Assembly (NCBI RefSeq): GCF_900091315.1
Contig: NZ_FLSP01000024.1
Location: 1 to 64,000, forward strand
Reading direction: 5' to 3'
Length of the DNA stretch: 64,000 nt
Source: Streptomyces sp. DI166
Lineage (GTDB): Bacteria; Actinomycetota; Actinomycetes; Streptomycetales; Streptomycetaceae
Part shown: one piece after another, positions 16,921 through 26,385 of the stretch
How positions within the stretch are numbered: position 1 is the stretch's first letter
How the letters are laid out: each line of letters opens with the position of its first letter
Notes under the pieces: generated by a model
What the model was told of the DNA's origin: nothing
What the model saw: the letters and a program-made list of their open reading frames with translations, nothing else
Databases searched by the model: none
Position numbers and translations under genes: made by a program

Positions 16921-17643
16921 CTACACCCGCTCCCCCGCCACCTCCCGCAGAGGCCACGTGCCGTCGATCACCGCGTCGGTCTCGCCCTTGCGGCGCAGGA
17001 AGTTCTGGAAGTCCGCCGCCCACTCGGCGTACCACTCGATCTGGCGGCGGTGGAGTTCCGCCGGGCCGAGGGCCGCGATCTTGGGGTGGCGGTCGGCTAT
17101 GGCACAGGCCAGGCGGGCCGCGGCGAGGGCGTCGGCAGTGGCGTCGTGGGCGGTGTCCAGGGGGACGCCGTAGACCGCGCAGACCGCCTCCAGGTTCCGC
17201 TTGCCGCGGCGGTAGCGGTCGGCCCAGCGGTCGATGGTGTACGGGTCGATGACCGGGCCCGGGTCCTGGCCGCCGAGCCGCTCGCGCAGGGACGGCAGTC
17301 CGTGGCGGCGCAGTTCGGCGGAGAGCAGGCTCAGGTCGAACGCCGCGTTGTAGGCGACCACCGGGACGCCCGTCTTCCAGTACCCGACCAGGACGTCCGC
17401 GATGGCGCCCGCCACCTGGTCCGCGGGGCGCCCCTCGGCCGCCGCGCGCTCGTTGCTGATGCCGTGCACGGCCACCGCGTCCGCGGGGATCTCCACGCCC
17501 GGGTCCGCGAGCCACTCCCGGTGCCCCAGCGTCCGGCCGCCCCGGACCTCTATCACCGCCCCGGTGACGATGCGCGCCTCGCGCGGATCCGTCCCGGTCG
17601 TCTCCAGGTCGAATCCGATCAGCAGCTCACGGTGCCAGCCCAT
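16921..17643 (-). CDS. DEDD-type 3'-5' exonuclease (DnaQ/RNase T superfamily)
   Basis: 240 aa from the ATG at 17643, preceded by GGAGGGGG. Exo I FDLETTGTD (catalytic D12, E14), Exo II VVAYNAAFDLSLL and Exo III AHDATADALAAARL give the DEDDh set. It is a stand-alone proofreading-type nuclease, much shorter than DNA polymerase III alpha and unlinked to one. Likely Mg-dependent degradation of single-stranded DNA or RNA ends in repair or turnover. Monocistronic. Confidence 0.85.
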   Translation of the reverse strand: MGWHRELLIGFDLETTGTDPREARIVTGAVIEVRGGRTLGHREWLADPGVEIPADAVAVHGISNERAAAEGRPADQVAGAIADVLVGYWKTGVPVVAYNAAFDLSLLSAELRRHGLPSLRERLGGQDPGPVIDPYTIDRWADRYRRGKRNLEAVCAVYGVPLDTAHDATADALAAARLACAIADRHPKIAALGPAELHRRQIEWYAEWAADFQNFLRRKGETDAVIDGTWPLREVAGERV

Positions 17644-17755
17644 GGGCGGTCCCCCTCCTCGGTGGTGCTCTCCCCCAGTGGTCTCCACCTTCGCACGAGC
17701 CACTGACAATCCGAGGCGAGCCTTCCGCTTACCGCGCCGTCGTCATGCGCGCACT

Positions 17756-18994
17756 TCAGGACACAGGCCGCGAATCCGCCCACGCCACCTCGAACTCCTC
17801 GCGGTAGGTCGGGAAGAGCCCGTTGTCGTCCACCTCGCCCGACTTGACCACCCCGTGCCCGCCGCGCAGCACCAGCACCGGCGCCTCCATGCCGCGGGTG
17901 CGGCGCAGATAGGACTGGAGCACCGCGATGCCGTCCGAGCCGTCCCCGTCGACCAGGTACGCGGTGAAGCGGGGCGTCTCGTCGTAGACCTGGATCTCGA
18001 AGGCGCCGGGGTCGCGCAGCCGGGAGCGGACCCGGCGCATGTGCAGGATGTTCATCTCCACCGAGCGGGCCAGTTCGCCCCGCTTGATGCCCAGTTCCCG
18101 CTCGCGCCGCTTGACCGCGCTGGAGGCCGGGTTCAGGAACAGCAGCCGCACCCGGCAGCCGGACTCGGCGAGCCGGACCAGGCGGCGCCCGGAGAAGTTC
18201 TGCACCAGCAGATTGAGGCCGATGCCGATGGCGTCCAGGCGGCGGGCCCCACCGAAGATGTCCTCGGCCGGGAACTGCCGCAGCAGCCGCACCCGGTCGG
18301 GGTGGACGGCGACCACGTCGCCGTACCGGTCGCCGACCAGGTCCTCCACCGCGTCGACCGGCAGCCTGCGCGCGGAGGGCACGTCGCCGCCCGCGCCGAG
18401 GATCTCCAGCAGCCGCGCGGAGGCCCGTTCGGCCTGGCCCAGGACCGCCTCGGACAGCGCCCGGTTGCGGGAGACGACGTTGCGGGTCACCTCCAGCTCG
18501 TCCAGGGCGAGTTCGACGTCCCGGCGCTCGTCGATGTAGGGCTCGAAGCACGGCCAGTGCTGCACCATCAGCTCACGCAGCTGCGGCAGGGTCAGGAAGC
18601 TGAGCACGTTGTCGTCGGCCGGGTCCAGCAAGTACCCCTTGCGGCGGCTGACTTCGCGTACGGCGACCGCGCGCTGCACCCACTCCTGACCGGCCGGTCC
18701 GGCGGCCGCGACCACCCAGTCGTCGCCGTGGACGGGTTCGTAGATGGGCCGCAGTACAGCGGCCACGACCGCGCGCAGCCGCTGTTCGACGAGGTTCAGC
18801 CAGATGTAGGCCCGGCCGGCCCGCTGGGCGCGGGTCCGTACCTCGTGCCAGGCCTCGGCGTCCCACTCCAGCTCCGGTCCGATGGCACCGGCGTCCATGG
18901 GCCTGGCCAGGGACACCGTGCCGGGCGGGACGTCTGTGGAGTTCCCCTCGTGACCCTCGTCACCAGGGGGCAACTCCAGCCCTCCCGAGCCCAC
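17756..18994 (-). CDS. SAV2148-type HEPN domain protein
   Basis: About 412 aa from a GTG at 18994 (the frame is open to 19036). The N-terminus GSGGLELPPGDEGHEG and the block beginning ELEWDAEAWHEVRTRAQ are hallmarks of a conserved Streptomyces family annotated as SAV2148-type HEPN proteins. The middle is helical. The C-terminal half (FSGRRLVRLAESGCRVRLLF, later LVDGDGSDGIAVLQSYLRRT) resembles a phospholipase-D-like or DUF5919-like fold without a clear HKD pair. HEPN domains are often RNases, but I see no clean RxxxxH, so activity is uncertain. Soluble; single gene. Confidence 0.7.
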   Translation of the reverse strand: MGSGGLELPPGDEGHEGNSTDVPPGTVSLARPMDAGAIGPELEWDAEAWHEVRTRAQRAGRAYIWLNLVEQRLRAVVAAVLRPIYEPVHGDDWVVAAAGPAGQEWVQRAVAVREVSRRKGYLLDPADDNVLSFLTLPQLRELMVQHWPCFEPYIDERRDVELALDELEVTRNVVSRNRALSEAVLGQAERASARLLEILGAGGDVPSARRLPVDAVEDLVGDRYGDVVAVHPDRVRLLRQFPAEDIFGGARRLDAIGIGLNLLVQNFSGRRLVRLAESGCRVRLLFLNPASSAVKRRERELGIKRGELARSVEMNILHMRRVRSRLRDPGAFEIQVYDETPRFTAYLVDGDGSDGIAVLQSYLRRTRGMEAPVLVLRGGHGVVKSGEVDDNGLFPTYREEFEVAWADSRPVS

Positions 18995-19106
18995 CCGCGC
19001 ACCGCCTTCCGCTCCCCCGAGCTCTCCCCGTCTCAACGATCAAGGAAGGGTACTCCGGGAGCGGTCGACGGTGCAGCCGGATGGACAGGGTGATTTCTCA
19101 ACTGCC

Positions 19107-20426
19107 TCAGTCGAGGCGGCCGTTCGCACCGGCCAGTGCGGCCGGAGTGAGCGGATTCATAGCCGTGACGTCACGCGGGACCACGGAGAAGCCCTGCCAG
19201 TGGACCGGCATGGGCTGCTGGTCCTCGTCCCGGGCGATGTGGTGGAAGCCCACGTTCACCCACATGCTGGGGTTGGTCAGGTTCTGGCCGTTGACCCACT
19301 TGTCGACCGACTTCGGGTGCCCGGAGGGGCAGTTGCCCTTGTTGTTGCTGGCGTACTTCTCGCACTTGTTGTACTGCGTGAAGTACACGTCGTGCTTGGT
19401 GAACCCCCGCCCGGAGTACTTGGCGTTGGGACCGGCGACCAGCTCGTAGGAGCGGGGGTGCCCGTCCTTGTTCTTGCCGGTCGCGCTGACCACGCGCCAC
19501 CAGCGCATGTTCTTCGCGTCGCCCGCGGTCTCCTTGGTGATCTTGGTGCGGGTCGTCTTGTTGGTCGGCCCGCGGTCGCCGGGCTGGCGCGGCGTCACCT
19601 TGGAGTCGTACTGCTCGACCCGGCCCTTGGAAGAGCCGTCGAGGGCGAAGTCGAGCTTCCAGAAGACGTTGTGGCTGTGGCTCAGGGAGCGGGCCTTGTT
19701 GCCCTTGCCGATCGGCCAGCCGCGGCCGTCCGCGGCGTCGTAGTCCTGCGGGGCGAGGCTGCCGGTGGCACCGACGTTCAGGTGGATGGCGCCGTCGTCG
19801 GAGAACCGCCACTCCGTGATGTACTCGTACCAGCCCACCTTGTTGACGGCGTACACCAGCAGGTCCTTGCCCTGCTTCTGGTACAGCTTCTCGGTGCCGT
19901 CCATGGTGTAGTCGTGCATGCGGTACGCGTGCCCACGCGCGCGCGTGGTGGTGCACAGGCCCTTGACGTTCTCGGTCGCGCTGGCCCCCGGCATCCGGAC
20001 CTTGACGGTGCGGATGGTGCCGCCGGGGCACTCGCCGGCGGCCAGGTTCTCCAGGCCGGCGCCGAAGTAGAAGCTCGTGATGTCGTCGTACTCCTCCGAG
20101 CCGTCGTCGTACGGCACGTGGATCTGGGCGAGCCGGGAGCTGTTGAGGACCTTGATCGGCTTGCTCTCGCCGGGCGGCTGGTAGGTGATGTCCTCCATCA
20201 CCATCCCGGCCATGGCCTCGTGGCGCCAGCACATGCGCCACGTGGTGCCGTTGGCGAGCTTCTGCTCGATGCGGTAGGCCGCGCTGCAGTCCGGCGCGGC
20301 CGGTGCCGCCTTGGGCTGGGCGTTGGCCGGGCCCGCGCCCGCGGCGGCACCCGCCGTCAGACCTGCCACGGCGAACGCGGCCAGGGCCGTCCGCGTACGG
20401 GCACGGCTCATTCTGTTGACGCGCAT
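19107..20426 (-). CDS. Secreted copper amine oxidase, catalytic domain only
   Basis: 439 aa with a twin-Arg-like signal (SRARTRTALAAFAVAGLTAG) ending near residue 36. The whole mature protein aligns by eye with the C-terminal catalytic domain of copper amine oxidases. Matches are VNVGATGSLAP-like strands (HLNVGATGSL), the topaquinone-precursor Tyr in GWYEY (Y200, preceded by Trp rather than the usual Asn), Cu-binding HSH (H250, H252) and HIARDED (H396). The segment matching the usual FDAGEY reads FGAGLEN, so the catalytic-base Asp seems to be Gly. The N2/N3 domains are absent here but resemble the gene just upstream. Confidence 0.75.
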   Translation of the reverse strand: MRVNRMSRARTRTALAAFAVAGLTAGAAAGAGPANAQPKAAPAAPDCSAAYRIEQKLANGTTWRMCWRHEAMAGMVMEDITYQPPGESKPIKVLNSSRLAQIHVPYDDGSEEYDDITSFYFGAGLENLAAGECPGGTIRTVKVRMPGASATENVKGLCTTTRARGHAYRMHDYTMDGTEKLYQKQGKDLLVYAVNKVGWYEYITEWRFSDDGAIHLNVGATGSLAPQDYDAADGRGWPIGKGNKARSLSHSHNVFWKLDFALDGSSKGRVEQYDSKVTPRQPGDRGPTNKTTRTKITKETAGDAKNMRWWRVVSATGKNKDGHPRSYELVAGPNAKYSGRGFTKHDVYFTQYNKCEKYASNNKGNCPSGHPKSVDKWVNGQNLTNPSMWVNVGFHHIARDEDQQPMPVHWQGFSVVPRDVTAMNPLTPAALAGANGRLD

Positions 20427-20475
20427 GAAGAAGTGACTCCCTTGCGTAAGGAGTGAAGTCGGAAAGGAGAACGGG

Positions 20476-21300
20476 TCAGCGCTTGAGCTCGGCGACCTTG
20501 CGGGCGCTCAGATCGATCACCAGGTGCCGCATGTCGATCCACGGGCCGTTGAGCGCCTTCGGGAACAGCCGGGCGCAGCGGTGCTCCCCGCACTTGTCGA
20601 GCGCGGCGGGCTGGGCTCCGGGCTCGGCCCGGAAGACCATGCTGTCGATCTCCAGCTGGTCCGGAGAGGTCAGCTCCTTGCCGGTGGCGTCTTTGTAGTC
20701 CGCCTTCAGGCCCGCGCTGAGCGGGTCGGCCAGCAGGATCCGCACGGCCTCGGTGTCCTCGTCGGGACTGAGCGGCGGCTGCACGCCCCGCTCGGAACTG
20801 GTCCGTTCGACCTTGCCGGTGTCGAGGTTGACCGTCTTGATGACGAGCGTGTCGTTCTTGTAGTCGTAGTACGTCACCTCGGCGCGCCGGGGCGCGGAGG
20901 CGCCGTCGAGTTCGTCGGCCTCCGGCTCGGCCAGGTCGACGGCGAGGCGCTGCGGGCCCCGGTCGCCCTCGACGTCCTCGCCGGACCGCCGCACCTGCTG
21001 GTTGAGCGCGAGCTGCTCGGCCCGGTCCAGTTCGGCGTCGGTGAGCGGGTCGCGTCCGGTGCCCTTCTCCCCGTCGGCGGGTGCCTTCCGGACGACGCCG
21101 GGTGCGACGGCCTGGTCCTGGCCGCCGCCCTGCGCCTGCTCCTGGGCGCCCGCCTGGGCCCCGTTGTTCTTTCCACCCGTTTTCTCGTCGGCTCCCGCCG
21201 TCCCCGGCAGGGTGACCGCGACCATGGCCGCGGTCCCGGCCAGGGCTATGGCCGCGCCGGCCACCACCTTGCCCAGATGGCGGTGCACTGTCGTGCGCAC
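20476..21300 (-). CDS. Secreted protein resembling copper amine oxidase N2/N3 domains
   Basis: 274 aa with a signal peptide (LGKVVAGAAIALAGTAAM and after) and a Gln/Gly/Ala-rich low-complexity linker (about 45-75). The rest, including DPLTDAELDRAEQLA, RRAEVTYYDYKNDTLVIKTV and the segment ending PWIDMRHLVIDLSARKVAEL, follows the order of the small alpha/beta domains that precede the catalytic domain in ordinary amine oxidases. It lies 49 bp upstream of the catalytic-domain gene on the same strand. Inference: the enzyme is split into two exported chains. Confidence 0.65.
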   Translation of the reverse strand: MRTTVHRHLGKVVAGAAIALAGTAAMVAVTLPGTAGADEKTGGKNNGAQAGAQEQAQGGGQDQAVAPGVVRKAPADGEKGTGRDPLTDAELDRAEQLALNQQVRRSGEDVEGDRGPQRLAVDLAEPEADELDGASAPRRAEVTYYDYKNDTLVIKTVNLDTGKVERTSSERGVQPPLSPDEDTEAVRILLADPLSAGLKADYKDATGKELTSPDQLEIDSMVFRAEPGAQPAALDKCGEHRCARLFPKALNGPWIDMRHLVIDLSARKVAELKR

Positions 21301-21481
21301 GTGTTTCCCCCTACTCCCCGGGGGTCCCCGGGAGTATGTGTCTGCCCCACTGGTTCGGCATCACTGGTATGCCTGGTCGTCCGGTAAGAGGGGTGCGATT
21401 CGGGGGTGGTTCCATCACTTTCGGGGAGACTCGGAGTCAAGGCGCCCCCGTCGGCGCGGTCCACCTGAAAGAGTCGTGTCC

Positions 21482-23602
21482 ATGCAGGTCTGGCCTGGAG
21501 AGGCGTATCCACTCGGTGCCACCTATGACGGCGCCGGCACGAATTTCGCGGTCTTCACGGAGTCCGCGGACCGAGTAGAGCTGTGTCTGCTGCACGACGA
21601 CGGCTCGGAGACGGCGGTGGAACTGCGGGAGAGCGACGCGTTCGTCCGGCACGCGTACGTGCCCGGCGTCATGCCGGGGCAGCGGTACGGCTTCCGGGTG
21701 CACGGGCCGTACGCTCCCGAGCGCGGTCTGCGCTGCAATTCCGCGAAGCTGCTCCTCGACCCGTACGCGAAGGCGGTCAGCGGCTCGATCAGCTGGGGCG
21801 AGGAGGTGTACGGCTACCACTTCGACGCCCCCGACCGGCGCAACGACCTGGACTCGGCGCCGCACACCATGTCGTCGGTGGTGGTCAACCCCTACTTCGA
21901 CTGGGGCGACGACCGGCGCCCGCGCACCGAGTACCACCACACGGTGATCTACGAGGCCCATGTGAAGGGCCTGACGATGCGCCACCCGGGGCTGCCGGAG
22001 GAGCTGCGCGGCACCTACGCGGCGCTCGCCCATCCGGCGGTCATCGAGCATCTGACCGAGCTGGGGGTGACGGCGCTGGAGCTGATGCCCGTCCACCAGT
22101 TCGTGAACGACCACCGTCTGGTGGACATGGGCCTGAACAACTACTGGGGCTACAACACGATCGGCTTCTTCGCCCCGCACAACGCGTACGCGTCCTGGGG
22201 CGATCGCGGCCAGCAGGTGCTGGAGTTCAAGTCGGCGGTCAAGGCGCTGCACGAGGCCGGGATCGAGGTGATCCTGGACGTGGTCTACAACCACACCGCC
22301 GAGGGCAACCACCTGGGCCCCACGCTCTCCTTCCGGGGTCTGGACAACACGTCCTACTACCGGCTCTCCGAGGACCGCCGCTACTACATGGACACCACGG
22401 GCACCGGGAACTCCCTGCTCATGCGGTCCCCGCACGTCCTTCAGCTGATCATGGACTCGCTGCGGTACTGGGTGACCGAGATGCATGTCGACGGCTTCCG
22501 GTTCGACCTCGCGGCGACCCTGGCCCGGCAGTTCCACGAGGTGGACCGGCTGTCGTCGTTCTTCGACCTGGTGCAGCAGGACCCGGTGGTCTCCCAGGTG
22601 AAGCTGATCGCGGAGCCCTGGGACGTGGGCGAGGGCGGCTACCAGGTGGGCAACTTCCCGCCGCTGTGGACGGAGTGGAACGGCAAGTACCGCGACACGG
22701 TGCGGGACCTGTGGCGGGGCGAGCCGCGCACGCTCGCGGAGTTCGCCTCCCGGCTGACCGGCTCCTCCGACCTGTACCAGGACGACGGGCGGCGCCCGCT
22801 GGCCTCGATCAACTTCGTCACCTGCCACGACGGCTTCACGCTGCACGACCTGGTGTCGTACAACCACAAGCACAACAAGGCCAACGGCGAGGACAACCGG
22901 GACGGGGAGAGCCACAACCGGTCCTGGAACTGCGGCGCGGAGGGCGAGACGGACGATCCCGCGGTGCTTCAGCTGCGGGGCCGTCAGATCCGCAACTTCG
23001 TCGCGACCCTGATGCTGTCCCAGGGCGTGCCGATGATCAGCCACGGCGACGAGTTCGCGCGCACCCAGAAGGGCAACAACAACACCTACTGCCAGGACAA
23101 CGAGCTGGCGTGGCTGAACTGGCCGGACCCGGACGACGAGGACGGCCGCGCGCTGCTGCGGTTCACGCAGGCCATGGTGTGGCTGCGCCGGGACCACCCG
23201 GTGTTCCGGCGGCGGCGCTTCTTCCACGGGCGGCCGGTGGAGGGCACCCATGACGAGCTGTCGGACATCGCCTGGTTCACTCCCGAGGGCAAGGAGATGA
23301 CCCACCGGGACTGGCACTCGGCGCAGGCGTCCGCGCTGACGGTGTTCCTCAACGGCAACGCGATCTCCGAACCCGGCCCGCGCGGGGAGCGCATCACCGA
23401 CGACTCGTTCCTGCTGATGTTCAACGCGGCGCCGAAGACGCTGGACTTCGTGGTGCCGGTCAACCACGGCCGCCAGTGGCAGGTCGTGGTGGACACCGCG
23501 CGGGAGGAGGGCGTCGCCGCGGGGGGCGGCCCGAAGGTGCAGGCCGGGGACCGGCTGACCCTGGTGGACCGCAGCCTGGTGGTGCTCCAGCGGCCCGTGT
23601 AG
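21482..23602 (+). CDS. glgX: Glycogen debranching enzyme GlgX
   Basis: 706 aa from the ATG at 21482 (a GTG at 21476 is an alternative). An N-terminal CBM48-like domain (PLGATYDGAGTNFAVFTE) precedes a GH13 barrel with DVVYNHTAEG, the nucleophile in GFRFDLAATL, the acid in IAEPWDVG and the stabilising Asp in VTCHDGFTLHD. The family cleaves alpha-1,6 branches of glycogen or phosphorylase-limit dextrin. It precedes treY and treZ, so it probably supplies linear maltooligosaccharide for trehalose synthesis as well as for degradation. Length is as expected. Confidence 0.92.
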   Translation: MQVWPGEAYPLGATYDGAGTNFAVFTESADRVELCLLHDDGSETAVELRESDAFVRHAYVPGVMPGQRYGFRVHGPYAPERGLRCNSAKLLLDPYAKAVSGSISWGEEVYGYHFDAPDRRNDLDSAPHTMSSVVVNPYFDWGDDRRPRTEYHHTVIYEAHVKGLTMRHPGLPEELRGTYAALAHPAVIEHLTELGVTALELMPVHQFVNDHRLVDMGLNNYWGYNTIGFFAPHNAYASWGDRGQQVLEFKSAVKALHEAGIEVILDVVYNHTAEGNHLGPTLSFRGLDNTSYYRLSEDRRYYMDTTGTGNSLLMRSPHVLQLIMDSLRYWVTEMHVDGFRFDLAATLARQFHEVDRLSSFFDLVQQDPVVSQVKLIAEPWDVGEGGYQVGNFPPLWTEWNGKYRDTVRDLWRGEPRTLAEFASRLTGSSDLYQDDGRRPLASINFVTCHDGFTLHDLVSYNHKHNKANGEDNRDGESHNRSWNCGAEGETDDPAVLQLRGRQIRNFVATLMLSQGVPMISHGDEFARTQKGNNNTYCQDNELAWLNWPDPDDEDGRALLRFTQAMVWLRRDHPVFRRRRFFHGRPVEGTHDELSDIAWFTPEGKEMTHRDWHSAQASALTVFLNGNAISEPGPRGERITDDSFLLMFNAAPKTLDFVVPVNHGRQWQVVVDTAREEGVAAGGGPKVQAGDRLTLVDRSLVVLQRPV

Positions 23603-23624
23603 GGCCGCCCGCCCCAGGGACGGG

Positions 23625-23659
23625 GCTCACCCGCGCGGGGGTGCTCCGGGCGGGTGAGC
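23625..23659 (+). terminator. Hairpin downstream of glgX
   Basis: GCTCACCCGC, a 15-base loop, GCGGGTGAGC: a perfect 10-bp stem 23 bp after the glgX stop. Confidence 0.65.
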
Positions 23660-23732
23660 GGCCGGCCGGGCAGCGGGGGCACATGGCGGTGCCGGGGGCA
23701 CGAAGGGCGGCAGGGCGGGTACGTACGTCTGC

Positions 23733-26078
23733 ATGACACCTGAGCGACCTGACCCGGTGACGCCCACGGCCACCTACCGGCTCCAGTTGCAGCCCGACTT
23801 CCCGTTCGCCGCCGCGGCCGAGGCGGTGCCGTACCTGGCCTCGCTCGGCGTCTCGCATCTGCACCTGTCGCCCGTGCTGGAGGCGGTGCCGGGCTCCACG
23901 CACGGCTACGACGTCGTCGACCACGCGCGCGTGCGCGAGGAACTCGGCGGCGAGGAGGGGCTGCGCGCGCTGTCCCGCACCGCGCGGGAGCACGGGCTCG
24001 GCCTGGTCGTCGACATCGTGCCGAACCACATGGCGATGGCGCCGCGCCACAACCGGGCCCTGTGGGAGGTGCTGCGCGAGGGCCCGCAGTCGCCGTACGC
24101 GTGCTGGTTCGACATCGACTGGGAGGCGCAGGGCGGGCGGATCCTGCTGCCGGTGCTGGGCGGGCCGCTCGGCCAGGAGCTGGACCGCCTGAAGGTCGAC
24201 GGGGACGTCCTGCGCTACTACGACCACGTCTTCCCGCTGCGCGAGGGCACCGCGGACCTGCCGCTGCCGCACCTGCTGGACGCCCAGTGGTACCGGCTCG
24301 GGTGGTGGCGGCTGGCCCGCACCGAGCTGAACTACCGCCGGTTCTTCAGCGTCTCGGAGCTGATCGGGGTGCGGGTGGAGGAGCCGGAGGTGTTCGAGGC
24401 CACCCACGACAGGATCCTCGCGCTGCTGCACGAGGGCGTGATCGACGGGCTGCGCGTCGACCATCCGGACGGGCTCGCCGACCCCGACGCCTATCTGCGG
24501 CGCCTGCACGAGGCGAGCGGGGGCCGCTGGACGGTCGTGGAGAAGATCCTCTCCGACGGCGAGCACCTGCCCGCCTCCTGGCCGGTGGCCGGGACCACCG
24601 GCTACGACGCCCTGCGCCACATCGACGGACTGTTCACGGACCCGGCCGGGTTCGGGGAACTCCTCGGCCAGTACCGGCGGTTCGCGGCCCCGCAGACCGA
24701 CCGGGGCGGCCAGTGGGAGGCGACGGCGCGGCGGGCCGCGTACAAGGTGGTCACGCACGAGCTGGCGGCGGAGACGGAGCGGCTGACCCGGGCCGCGCTG
24801 CGGGTCTGCGAGACCTCCGCGGACCCCGCCCTGCGCGACCGGGCGCCCTGGGCGCTGCGCACCGCGCTCCAGGAACTGCTCGTGCGTCTGGAGGTCTACC
24901 GGCCCTACGCCAGTGGGGACGTGGCCGCCGTGGTGACCGAGGAGGCCGCCGCCGAGGCACGGCACGCCTTCGTCGTACCCGAGGAGGCGGGGGCGGTCGA
25001 CGTGGTGCGCGATCTGGTGCTGGGGCGCGCGGGGGCGGGGCCGGAGCTGGACGACTTCCGGGTGCGGTTCGCGCAGACGGCGTCCGCGCTGCGCGCCAAG
25101 TCGGTGGAGGACACGGCGTTCTACCGCTATGTGCCGCTGCTGTCGGCGACCGAGGTGGGCGGGAATCCGGGGAGCCCCGCGCTGTCGCCGGAGGACTTCC
25201 ACGCGTACTGCGCGCGCGTGCAGCGCGACTGGCCGGCGACCGGGGTCGTGGTGTCCACGCACGACACCAAGCGCAGCGCGGACGTACGGGCCGCGCTGGC
25301 CGTGCTCACCGAATGCCCCGAGTGGTGGGCGGACGCCCTGGCGGAGGTGACCCGCGCCGGGGAGGGGGTGCCGGACGCGCTACTGGCGTGGGCCGCCTGG
25401 CAGACGGTGTTCGGGCTGGGCCCCGCGGATCCGGAGCGGGTGCGGGGGGCGCTGCTGAAGCATGTGCGGGAGGCCGGGCTGTTCACCAGCTGGACGGAGC
25501 AGGAGCCGCCGTACGAGGAGGCGGTGGCGGCGTTCGTCACGGCGGGGCCGTGCGGTCCGCCGGGGGCGCATGTGGCCGCCCTGCGCGAGCGCCTGGAGCC
25601 GCACATCCGGGCGAACGTGCTCGGCACGGCCCTGCTGCACCTGACGATGCCGGGGGTGCCGGACGTGTACCAGGGCACGGAGGGCGAGTACCGGGCGCTG
25701 GTGGACCCGGACAACCGGCGGGCGGTGTCCTTCCCGCCGCCGTCGCCGGGGGTGAAGGACGCGGTGACCGGGGCGGCGCTGCGGCTGCGCGCGCGGCGAC
25801 CGGCCGCCTTCGGGGAGACGGCGACGTACACGCCGCTCACCGCGGAGGGTCCGGCGGCCGCGCACTGTGTGGCCTTCGCCCGCTCGGAGGAGGTCGTCAC
25901 GGCCGTGACGCGGCTGTCGCTGCGGCTGACGGAGGCGGGCGGCTGGCGCGACACCCGGCTGCCGCTGCCCCCGGGGCGCTGGGTCGACGTGCTGGATCCG
26001 GCACGGGAGTTCAGCGGACACGCACGCGTGGCGGACCTTTTCGGGCCGCTGCCGGTGGTGTTGCTGGAGCGGGGGTGA
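23733..26078 (+). CDS. treY: Maltooligosyltrehalose synthase TreY
   Basis: 781 aa, with TATYRLQLQPDFPFAAAAEA at the start of a GH13 barrel. Later motifs are VVDIVPNHMA, the nucleophile in GLRVDHPDGLADP, the acid in VVEKILSDGE and STHDTKRSADVRAAL. It converts the reducing end of maltooligosaccharides to a trehalose linkage; TreZ (30384) then releases trehalose. The gene is 1.3 kb shy of an M14 peptidase and about 4 kb from treZ, so the three trehalose genes are near each other but not one operon. A 131-bp gap with a terminator separates it from glgX. Confidence 0.92.
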   Translation: MTPERPDPVTPTATYRLQLQPDFPFAAAAEAVPYLASLGVSHLHLSPVLEAVPGSTHGYDVVDHARVREELGGEEGLRALSRTAREHGLGLVVDIVPNHMAMAPRHNRALWEVLREGPQSPYACWFDIDWEAQGGRILLPVLGGPLGQELDRLKVDGDVLRYYDHVFPLREGTADLPLPHLLDAQWYRLGWWRLARTELNYRRFFSVSELIGVRVEEPEVFEATHDRILALLHEGVIDGLRVDHPDGLADPDAYLRRLHEASGGRWTVVEKILSDGEHLPASWPVAGTTGYDALRHIDGLFTDPAGFGELLGQYRRFAAPQTDRGGQWEATARRAAYKVVTHELAAETERLTRAALRVCETSADPALRDRAPWALRTALQELLVRLEVYRPYASGDVAAVVTEEAAAEARHAFVVPEEAGAVDVVRDLVLGRAGAGPELDDFRVRFAQTASALRAKSVEDTAFYRYVPLLSATEVGGNPGSPALSPEDFHAYCARVQRDWPATGVVVSTHDTKRSADVRAALAVLTECPEWWADALAEVTRAGEGVPDALLAWAAWQTVFGLGPADPERVRGALLKHVREAGLFTSWTEQEPPYEEAVAAFVTAGPCGPPGAHVAALRERLEPHIRANVLGTALLHLTMPGVPDVYQGTEGEYRALVDPDNRRAVSFPPPSPGVKDAVTGAALRLRARRPAAFGETATYTPLTAEGPAAAHCVAFARSEEVVTAVTRLSLRLTEAGGWRDTRLPLPPGRWVDVLDPAREFSGHARVADLFGPLPVVLLERG

Positions 26079-26385
26079 GCGGGGGCGCCAGGGGTGTGAG
26101 GTGAGCGTGGGGCGGGGGCCGGGCGCCGTGTGGTGGGCCGGTCCCCCGGCACAGGCCCGCGCCCGCTCCCGGCGCCCGTGCCGCCCGGGCGGCGCGCGGT
26201 GGTGACCGGTTCGGGGGCACGTCGGACGGGGTGCGCGGGCCTCACCGGTCCCACCCGCCCCGGCCGTCGTGTCCGTCGGCGCCGAATGCCTCCGGGCGCC
26301 CCCTGGAGGCTCCCCCGGAGTGTCCTTGACACTTCAACCCGGCCGTGGGGTACTGCGGTTTGCGAAGCTGGCGGATGTGACGGGG
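26079..26385 (+). promoter_or_regulatory. Spacer between treY and the M14 gene, weak promoter
   Basis: The 307-bp G+C-rich gap holds a terminator-like hairpin at 26288-26310 (GCCTCC...GGAGGC). It also has a consensus TTGACA at 26326-26331, whose -10 partner is not clear (TACTGC is 19 bp away). Nothing else is visible. Confidence 0.35.
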
